Made by a program: the position numbers and the translations under genes. From Labilibaculum sp. (GTDB taxonomy: Bacteria > Bacteroidota > Bacteroidia > Bacteroidales > Marinifilaceae): a DNA stretch of 6,893 bases. The first letter of the stretch is position 1. Each line of letters starts with the position of its first letter. Location: the NCBI GenBank assembly GCA_016743925.1, contig JADGFH010000305.1, positions 1 through 6,893 on the forward strand, given 5' to 3'. Below are positions 1 to 5,449 of the stretch, piece after piece. The notes beneath the pieces are model-generated. The model worked only from the letters and a program-made list of their open reading frames with translations, was not told the origin of the DNA and made no database searches.

Positions 1-1
1 C

Positions 2-1348
2 TTAAGTATTCCATTTGAAGGAGAACCTTTGGCTGGATTGCAGGTTATGGGAATTTTGGAGACTCGATTGCTCGATTTTAAAAAGATTGTGGTTCTTTCG
101 ATGAATGAAGGGAAGTTGCCAAAAACTGGAGCTGCTAATTCATTTGTTCCATACCATTTGCGAAAAGGGTTTGGAATGCCAACCATCGATTATCAGGATG
201 CTATTTTCGCTTATTACTTTTATCGTTTAATTCAGCGTGTTGAAAATTTGAAATTGCTTTACAGTACGCAAAGTGATGGAATACGTACAGGAGAAATGAG
301 TCGCTTTTTGTATCAGTTAAAATATGAATCTGATTTTAAGATCGTTGAAAATAGTCCGTCTTACGATATTTCTTTGCAAGAAGCTAATCCAATTAACGTT
401 GCTAAAAATGAGCGGATTCAAACTCGTTTAAATGAATATTGTGGAACGAGCTATAAGAGCTTTTCACCATCGGCATTAAATACCTATTTGAACTGTAATT
501 TAAGTTTCTATTTTAAATACTTAGCAGGCTTAAAAGAGCCAGATGCGGTTTTGGAAGAGATTGATCCTCCTACTTTTGGAAATTTGTTTCACTCTGTTTT
601 AGAGGAGTTGTATACTCCATTTGATGGGAAAACGATTCAGAAAGATGAGCTAGAATCCATTCGCAAGAACAAGATTTTGCTTGATACTGTTTTGAAGAAT
701 GCTTTCCGAGACAATTATTTTAAATTGGAAAAGGATCAGCCAATGGAAATTGGTGGTAGAAACCTATTAGTATTCGATGTCCTGAAAAAGTTTATCGATC
801 GAATTTTGGTTTTGGATCAAAAGTTTGCTCCATTCAAAATTGTTTCACTTGAGGGAAAATACAAGATTCAAGTTCCGATAGGAGAAAAGCAGGATAAATT
901 AGTAAATATTAGTGGATTGATTGATAGAGTAGATCAATTGGGTGATACCATTCGAATTTTGGATTACAAAACGGGTAAAGCTGATTTAGTATTCAAAGAT
1001 ATAGCCTCTCTTTTCGAAAAGAAAGGAAAGAATAGAAACAAAGCCGCATTCCAAACCTTGTTGTATTGTTTATTTTACGATGAGAATTTTAAGCCAAGTT
1101 TACCAATATCTCCAGGTATTTATAGCTTAAAAGAATTTTATAGCGATAGTTTTGACTGTATCCTTTCCCAAAAAGAGGGAAGAGGAAAGGCGGTAAGAGT
1201 GGGCGATTACAAATTATTTAAGGAAGAATTTGTTGATGGTTTAAAAGAACTACTAGAAGAAATTTTTAATCCAGAAATTCCATTTTCTCAAGTAGAAAAT
1301 AAAGATATTTGCCGAACTTGTGTTTATTCTGAAATTTGTCATCGATAA
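2..1348 (+). CDS. AddB-like PD-(D/E)XK nuclease, C-terminal part (5' end outside window)
   Basis: The reading frame is open from base 2, so the true start lies to the left; the TTG at 29 is only an internal Leu codon. 448 codons are present (numbered here from base 2). Codons 12-40 (GLQVMGILETRLLDF, then MNEGKLP) look like a degenerate UvrD-type helicase motif V region, as in the inactive helicase half of AddB. A RecB-family nuclease domain follows: His197 in FGNLFHSVLEE, Asp308 in GLIDRVD, Asp321-Tyr-Lys323 in ILDYKTG, and Gln351/Tyr355 in the QxxxY motif. Cys165, Cys437, Cys440 and Cys446 reproduce the AddB 4Fe-4S layout (one Cys before the nuclease, CxxCx5C at the end). By family the protein should act with an AddA-like helicase-nuclease in resecting double-strand breaks in the cytoplasm. 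It is first in the visible operon, 9 bases before the OmpA-family gene. The nuclease call is firm; the AddB role is inferred because the N-terminus and any AddA gene are not visible. Confidence 0.9.
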   Translation, partial: LSIPFEGEPLAGLQVMGILETRLLDFKKIVVLSMNEGKLPKTGAANSFVPYHLRKGFGMPTIDYQDAIFAYYFYRLIQRVENLKLLYSTQSDGIRTGEMSRFLYQLKYESDFKIVENSPSYDISLQEANPINVAKNERIQTRLNEYCGTSYKSFSPSALNTYLNCNLSFYFKYLAGLKEPDAVLEEIDPPTFGNLFHSVLEELYTPFDGKTIQKDELESIRKNKILLDTVLKNAFRDNYFKLEKDQPMEIGGRNLLVFDVLKKFIDRILVLDQKFAPFKIVSLEGKYKIQVPIGEKQDKLVNISGLIDRVDQLGDTIRILDYKTGKADLVFKDIASLFEKKGKNRNKAAFQTLLYCLFYDENFKPSLPISPGIYSLKEFYSDSFDCILSQKEGRGKAVRVGDYKLFKEEFVDGLKELLEEIFNPEIPFSQVENKDICRTCVYSEICHR

Positions 1349-1357
1349 ATCTTTAAA

Positions 1358-3292
1358 ATGTATCGACATACTTTTATATTGATTCTTTGTTTGTTGATTG
1401 GTTTTACTTCCAATGGGCAGAATAAATATAGCATTAAATCGAAAAAAGCGATTTCACTTTATGAATCGGCTGCGCAGACTTATCGTCAAATGGATAATAA
1501 GGAAACTTTAAAGCACCTAGACGAAGCGATAAAGAAAAGTCCGAAGTTTATTGAAGCTTGGTTGTTTAAAGCAGATGTACTGCATGAAATTGGGAATGCA
1601 GAAAAGGAAATTGAAGCCTATCAAAAAGCAATCGAAATCAATCCTGATTTTTTTTCGAATGTTCATTTTAATTTAGGAAATGCTTATTTAAAAATTGGCA
1701 AATATGAAAAGGCACAAGTAAAGTATGAGGATTTTTTAGCGATACAAAAGATCTCTTCTCGAAACAAAGCTTTAGCAAAATCAAACCTAAAAAATTGTCA
1801 GTTTGCTTTAGAAGCCATTTCAAATCCTGTCGATTTTAATCCAGAAAATTTGGGGGAAAACGTTAATTCGGACTTTGATGAATATTGGCCAAGCCTTACG
1901 GCTGATGAGGCATTATTAGTTTTTACTCGATTGCTTAAAGGAGAAAAGGAAGTGAAAATTAAAAGGCAAGAAGATTTTTACTATTCCTACCAACAAGATA
2001 GCGTATGGATGCCATCTAAGCCTTTGTCGCCAATTATAAATACGACAAAAAATGAAGGTGCGCAGAGTATAACCGCCGATGGTAAATACATGTATTTTAC
2101 GGCTTGCAGTCGTCCAGATGGTTACGGGAGATGTGATATTTACTACTCAGTAAAGGAAGGTGCAGAATGGTCTGCTCCAATAAATTTAGGTAAGCCAATA
2201 AACTCCAATGATTGGGAAGCACAACCAAGTATTTCGGCTGATGGACAAGAATTGTACTTTGTTAGTAACCGTAAATCGGGCAAAGGAAAAATGGACATTT
2301 GGCATTCGAAATTAATCGAGATTCAAGCTGATGGCAATCCTCGATGGACTCAACCCCAAAATTTGTCAATTAATTCAGCAAATAATGAAATGTCGCCCTT
2401 TATTCATGCGGGAAATCAATATCTGGTATTTTCATCGGATGGAAGAATAGGAATGGGAGCTTATGATCTTTTTAAAACAGAACTAGATGAAAATAAAAAA
2501 TGGAGCGAACCAGTTAATTTGGGATATCCTATAAATACTTACCACGATGAAATTGGTTTGGTTGTAACGGCGAAAGGAGATAAGGCGTATTTTTCTTCTG
2601 ATCGTTTAGAGGGAAAAGGGAAGGATATTTTTAGTTTCGATATGCCAATTGAAATTCAACCTCCATCGGTTTCTTGGCTGAAAGGTAGGGTGTTGGATGC
2701 AAAAACGAAGAAGCCAATTTATTCTTCCTTGATGTTGATTGATTTGCAAAATAAGGATACCATAAGTCAGATTAAATCGGATCGAAAAAATGGCAACTAT
2801 TTAGTTTGTTTGCCAGCCGGCCGAGATTATCTTTTTTCTGCGAAAGCTGATGATTATTTGTTCTATTCAGATCATTTTGAGATGTTAGATCAAAAGAAAA
2901 AAACAGACCCTCAAATATTAGATATTAACTTGAGTAGGATTGAAAAAGGAAGAGAAATAGTACTTCGGAATGTTTTTTTTGAGTTGGATTCATGGGAGAT
3001 ATTAGCAAAATCAGAAATTGAATTAGAATATTTACTCGATTTGCTACTTAAAAATAAGGTGTGGAAAATTGAAATTGGTGGTCATACGGATAATTCAGGA
3101 AGTGAAGACCATAATATTTCACTTTCCAATAGAAGAGCCAAAGCTGTTTGCGATTACTTAATTGCTTCGGGAATTGATAAAGATCGATTGCAATTTAAAG
3201 GATATGGAGCCTCTCAGCCAATAGCTAAGAATGATACAGAAAAAGGACGAAGTGTAAACCGAAGAACGGAGTTTAAAATCCTCGAAAAATAA
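1358..3292 (+). CDS. TPR-PD40-CRD-OmpA family periplasmic/outer-membrane protein (PorE-like)
   Basis: 644 aa, apparently full length. Residues 1-20 form a signal peptide (hydrophobic stretch about 6-16) with likely cleavage before Gln21 (SNG|Q). Cys11 sits inside the hydrophobic core after LIL, so it is not a convincing lipobox. Residues about 31-130 are TPR helices. About 175-435 hold some five PD40/WD40-like strands of the form 'SxSADGxxLYFxSxR...G..DI', expected to form a beta-propeller. About 439-510 (from WLKGRVLD) look like a carboxypeptidase-regulatory-like beta sandwich. About 535-644 are an OmpA C-terminal domain with NVFFELDS (538-545), HTD (576-578), LSNRRA (589-594) and a closing NRRTEF; Asp578 and Arg593 are the usual peptidoglycan-contacting residues. 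The same domain order is known from PorE, a peptidoglycan-binding part of the type IX secretion system, but Bacteroidota often carry several such paralogues, so the T9SS role is an inference. It starts 9 bases after the nuclease stop, with no evident Shine-Dalgarno. Confidence 0.9.
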   Translation: MYRHTFILILCLLIGFTSNGQNKYSIKSKKAISLYESAAQTYRQMDNKETLKHLDEAIKKSPKFIEAWLFKADVLHEIGNAEKEIEAYQKAIEINPDFFSNVHFNLGNAYLKIGKYEKAQVKYEDFLAIQKISSRNKALAKSNLKNCQFALEAISNPVDFNPENLGENVNSDFDEYWPSLTADEALLVFTRLLKGEKEVKIKRQEDFYYSYQQDSVWMPSKPLSPIINTTKNEGAQSITADGKYMYFTACSRPDGYGRCDIYYSVKEGAEWSAPINLGKPINSNDWEAQPSISADGQELYFVSNRKSGKGKMDIWHSKLIEIQADGNPRWTQPQNLSINSANNEMSPFIHAGNQYLVFSSDGRIGMGAYDLFKTELDENKKWSEPVNLGYPINTYHDEIGLVVTAKGDKAYFSSDRLEGKGKDIFSFDMPIEIQPPSVSWLKGRVLDAKTKKPIYSSLMLIDLQNKDTISQIKSDRKNGNYLVCLPAGRDYLFSAKADDYLFYSDHFEMLDQKKKTDPQILDINLSRIEKGREIVLRNVFFELDSWEILAKSEIELEYLLDLLLKNKVWKIEIGGHTDNSGSEDHNISLSNRRAKAVCDYLIASGIDKDRLQFKGYGASQPIAKNDTEKGRSVNRRTEFKILEK

Positions 3293-3298
3293 AACAAT

Positions 3299-4435
3299 AT
3301 GCTGCCTATTTATTTAGATTACAACGCTACTACACCTGTTGCACCAGAAGTTGCTGATGCGATGCTACCTTACTTAAGGGATTTTTTTGGCAATCCTTCT
3401 AGCTCTCATATTTACGGTCAGCAAAGTAAAGATGCAGTTGATAAGGCTAGAGAACAAGTTGCTCAATTGCTCAATTGTCAATCGAAAGATTTGATATTTA
3501 CGAGTGGTGGGAGTGAATCTAATAATTATGCGCTTAAAGGATATGCTTTTGCAAATCAAGATATGGGGAGGCATATTATTACTTCTGTAATAGAACATCC
3601 AGCAATTATAGAAGTCTGTAAATTTCTAGAAACCCAAGGATTTGAAGTGACTTACCTTCCAGTAGACAGAACTGGTAGAGTATCCGTAAAAGATGTTAAA
3701 AGTGCAATTCGGCCTGATACGATTTTAATTTCTATCATGTATGCAAATAATGAGGTAGGTACACTTCAGCCAATTGCGGAGATTTCGAAAATAGCTAAAC
3801 AATATGGTATTGTTGTCCATTCTGATTGCGCTCAGGCAGTAGGGAAAGTTCCTGTTAATGTTGAGGAGCTAGGTGTCGATTTATTGACCATCGCAGGACA
3901 TAAGTTATATGGACCAAAAGGAATCGGTGCCTCGTATATTCGTGAAGGAATTAAATTGCAAAAATTGATTCATGGCGCCGATCATGAAGGCAATAGGAGG
4001 GCGGGAACAGAAAATGTATTGGAAGCTGTCGGATTGGGAAAAGCTGCTGAACTAGCTGTTTCAGGAGAAATTGAAAGAATGAAAGATGAAAAAGAACTGA
4101 TTTCACAATTACGTACAAAATTAGAGCAATTGGATGAGGTTCAATTTAATGGGAATGCAGATTTTTCTTTGCCCAATACATTAAGTGTCTCATTTAAAAA
4201 CCTACAAGCAAATCAAATTTTATCAAGAATGAAAAATATTGCTGCATCAGCAGGAGCAGCTTGTCATACAGATTCCATAAGCATATCAGCTACCTTAAAA
4301 GCGATGAAAGTTCCTATGGAATATGCAATGGGAACCATTCGCTTTTCCGTTGGTAGATATACTACTAAGATCGAAATTGAAAAAGCCGCAAAAGAAATAA
4401 TAGACAGCGTTCAATCACTTCGCCAAGAAAAGTAA
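3299..4435 (+). CDS. PLP-dependent cysteine desulfurase-family enzyme (NifS/IscS class, selenocysteine-lyase-like)
   Basis: 378 aa, full length for the class-V aminotransferase fold. It starts with the family's LDYNATTP block (residues 6-13) and begins 6 bases after the previous stop. Expected cofactor residues are present: SGGSESNN (69-76), His100 in the EHP motif that stacks on PLP, Asn150, Asp176 and Gln179 in HSDCAQ, and the Schiff-base Lys202 in GHKLYGP. The catalytic Cys is Cys322 in GAACHTD. The enzyme should take sulfur from cysteine (alanine plus a persulfide) for Fe-S clusters or thio-modification, in the cytoplasm. The block around Cys322, the HGADHEGNRRAGTEN segment (225-239), the GLGKAAEL helix and the late FSVGRYTT motif resemble, from memory, eukaryotic selenocysteine lyase more than E. 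coli IscS. It also lacks the longer IscS C-terminal tail. Substrate choice between Cys and Sec cannot be settled from sequence. The gene is last in the visible plus-strand operon and converges on the minus-strand gene 9 bases away. Confidence 0.93.
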   Translation: MLPIYLDYNATTPVAPEVADAMLPYLRDFFGNPSSSHIYGQQSKDAVDKAREQVAQLLNCQSKDLIFTSGGSESNNYALKGYAFANQDMGRHIITSVIEHPAIIEVCKFLETQGFEVTYLPVDRTGRVSVKDVKSAIRPDTILISIMYANNEVGTLQPIAEISKIAKQYGIVVHSDCAQAVGKVPVNVEELGVDLLTIAGHKLYGPKGIGASYIREGIKLQKLIHGADHEGNRRAGTENVLEAVGLGKAAELAVSGEIERMKDEKELISQLRTKLEQLDEVQFNGNADFSLPNTLSVSFKNLQANQILSRMKNIAASAGAACHTDSISISATLKAMKVPMEYAMGTIRFSVGRYTTKIEIEKAAKEIIDSVQSLRQEK

Positions 4436-4444
4436 AATATTGCT

Positions 4445-4978
4445 CTATTTGGAGAATCTCTCACTGCTCTGCAATAGCTTGCTTGCCATCTTGATTGTGT
4501 TGTCTTTTAAGATCTGATTTAGCCAACGTGTTTTACCTGATTTTTTATACAACTTACTTTTAGAGAACCAATCAGAAGGATAGGATATCATAGAAGGAGT
4601 TCCTTGTTTGCCATATTCAGGAACGCTTTTGTAATATATATTTGTTAGTTCAATTCGAGAATTATCGTGAACGAGTATAGTGAAGTGCATTTTGGTTTGA
4701 TAAACGGACTCACTTTCACTTAAGAAAATGGGTACGGAAGCTTTGTATTTCAGATCTCCGACTTTTGGGTTAGAATATACTATTTCACCAATTACATTAT
4801 TAGGAAGAGCGTTTAACCAATTTAAAATTTGAGTTGACTCAATTTGTTTCTGCTGATAAGTTGTTTCAAATTTTAGATTTCCACTATCATCAGTAATCAA
4901 ATTAATATTCTCAGACTGTTGTGCAAACAACTTAGTGCTTAATGAAATTGTTAGAATTAAAAGTAGGAGATGTTTCAT
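4445..4978 (-). CDS. small exported protein of unknown function, possibly DUF4468-like
   Basis: 177 aa. I do not recognise it firmly. Residues 1-19 are a clear signal peptide (Lys-His, then a Leu/Ile-rich core) with cleavage likely after LFA, before Gln20, so the mature protein of about 158 aa is periplasmic or surface-located; there is no lipobox Cys, and the encoded protein contains no cysteine at all. The middle part (about 35-125) has alternating beta-like segments: a WLNAL helix after a short 'QxxxIESTQIL' lead, a 'GEIVYSNPKVGDLKYKAS' strand pair, then 'MHFTILVHDNSRIELTNIYY'. This order resembles DUF4468-type domains (TBP-like fold) common in Bacteroidota exported proteins, but the match is by eye only. 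The tail (about 126-177) is rich in Lys and Ser and ends in a likely helix. It is alone on the minus strand, with its own candidate promoter at 5025-5055. Confidence 0.8.
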   Translation of the reverse strand: MKHLLLLILTISLSTKLFAQQSENINLITDDSGNLKFETTYQQKQIESTQILNWLNALPNNVIGEIVYSNPKVGDLKYKASVPIFLSESESVYQTKMHFTILVHDNSRIELTNIYYKSVPEYGKQGTPSMISYPSDWFSKSKLYKKSGKTRWLNQILKDNTIKMASKLLQSSERFSK

Positions 4979-5024
4979 AGGAGAGGGTTTGAATTAGAAA
5001 TTGAATAGCGTATCGCGCTCTTTT

Positions 5025-5055
5025 TTAATTTAGTGTATTTTCTGGATTTTTCAAA
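5025..5055 (-). promoter_or_regulatory. candidate Bacteroidota promoter for the small exported protein
   Basis: Read on the minus strand, TTTG (5052-5055) is followed after 19 bases by TAAATTAA (5025-5032). This fits the Bacteroidota -33 TTTG / -7 TAnnTTTG pattern in spacing, though the -7 box misses the last two bases. The start codon at 4978 lies about 47 bases further on, a plausible leader. In an AT-rich region such matches also arise by chance. Confidence 0.4.
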
Positions 5056-5199
5056 ACGACAAAAAATAATGTAATATGTCAAGAAGTTCTTATCTGCGTG
5101 TAATCAGGAAGATGTGTAGTTTTATTTATGTTCAGTGTGATGAAGTTGGCAGACTTGACACTTGTTTTTTAAATCATCTTGAGATAAATTTACTCTTGT

Positions 5200-5325
5200 A
5201 GTCAAAAGGTAGAAGTACCTTAGTTTAGCATATTAGGCTTAGTGTGTTTTCAGTTCATTCTAAGTTTTTAGTATGGTTTTAGTTGTAAGTAATAGAAAAG
5301 GGGCATTGCCCCTTTTTCTTTTTCT
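5200..5325 (+). ncRNA. candidate small RNA ending at an orphan intrinsic terminator
   Basis: A strong plus-strand terminator closes a stretch with no plus-strand gene: the nearest upstream gene on that strand ends at 4435, and the gene between is on the other strand. Two promoter-like boxes precede it: TAAATTTA (5185-5192), 20 bases after a TTG at 5162-5164, and an overlapping TACTCTTG (5191-5198, 7 of 8 matches to TAnnTTTG). A start near 5200-5205 would open the transcript almost directly with the hairpin AAGGTA-GAAG-TACCTT (5206-5221) and end it after about 115-120 bases. It matches no RNA family that I recognise. Read-through from further upstream is the main alternative. Confidence 0.3.
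5295..5325 (+). terminator. rho-independent terminator
   Basis: The stem AAAAGGGGC (5296-5304) pairs perfectly with GCCCCTTTT (5308-5316) around a 3-base ATT loop, with a possible extra G-T pair at 5295/5317. A T-rich tail (TCTTTTTCTT) follows on the plus strand, while the minus-strand side has only a short TTTT, so the plus direction is favoured. No plus-strand gene lies directly before it; it also insulates the GH3 gene from upstream transcription. Confidence 0.8.
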
Positions 5326-5387
5326 TCAAAAATCAGCTCTAATTTATTTATCAATCTTTCATTTAAAGTGATGAATAATTCTCTTTA

Positions 5388-5410
5388 TTGACAAGGGATT
5401 TATAATTTTG
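5388..5410 (+). promoter_or_regulatory. candidate promoter for the GH3 hydrolase gene
   Basis: TAATTTTG (5403-5410) is an exact match to the Bacteroidota -7 consensus TAnnTTTG, within TATAATTTTG. It lies 39 bases before the ATG at 5450, right after the terminator region. A TTGACA (5388-5393) is close by, but only 9 bases from TAATTTTG, too near to be the matching -33 box; at the proper distance no clear TTTG is seen. The -7 box therefore carries the call. Confidence 0.5.
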
Positions 5411-5449
5411 TTCTACGCACAAATTTTATGCGAAGGGACAACTTTTATT

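Larger units (their letters stand above)
4979..5449. other. 471-base intergenic region with divergent promoters and a plus-strand terminator
   Basis: No convincing coding frame was found here; the longest plus-strand ATG frame noticed (5128-5172) gives only 14 codons. From left to right it contains a short inverted repeat AGCG-TATCG-CGCT (5007-5019) in the leader of the minus-strand gene, that gene's candidate promoter (5025-5055), a small palindrome AAGAA-G-TTCTT (5081-5091), a 6-bp hairpin AAGGTA-GAAG-TACCTT (5206-5221), a strong terminator (5295-5325) and a promoter-like box before the GH3 gene (5403-5410). The stretch 5092-5160 shows nothing I can name. Confidence 0.7.

Noticed and set aside
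3374..3598. Minus-strand open frame of 74 codons
   Set aside because: It lies wholly inside the desulfurase gene, whose protein has all family motifs; the antisense frame has no recognisable domain.
4438..4476. Inverted repeat TATTGC / GCAATA around an inner GAGA-ATC-TCTC hairpin at the convergent gene ends
   Set aside because: It could be a two-way terminator, but the outer stem is only 6 bp, the loop is long, and no T-run follows on either strand.
5128..5172. Short plus-strand ATG frame of 14 codons
   Set aside because: Too short, with no ribosome binding signal or recognisable peptide.
5403..5429. Imperfect inverted repeat AATTTTGT / ACAAATTTT before the GH3 start
   Set aside because: The match is only about five bases before mismatches begin; in AT-rich DNA this is not enough for an operator call.
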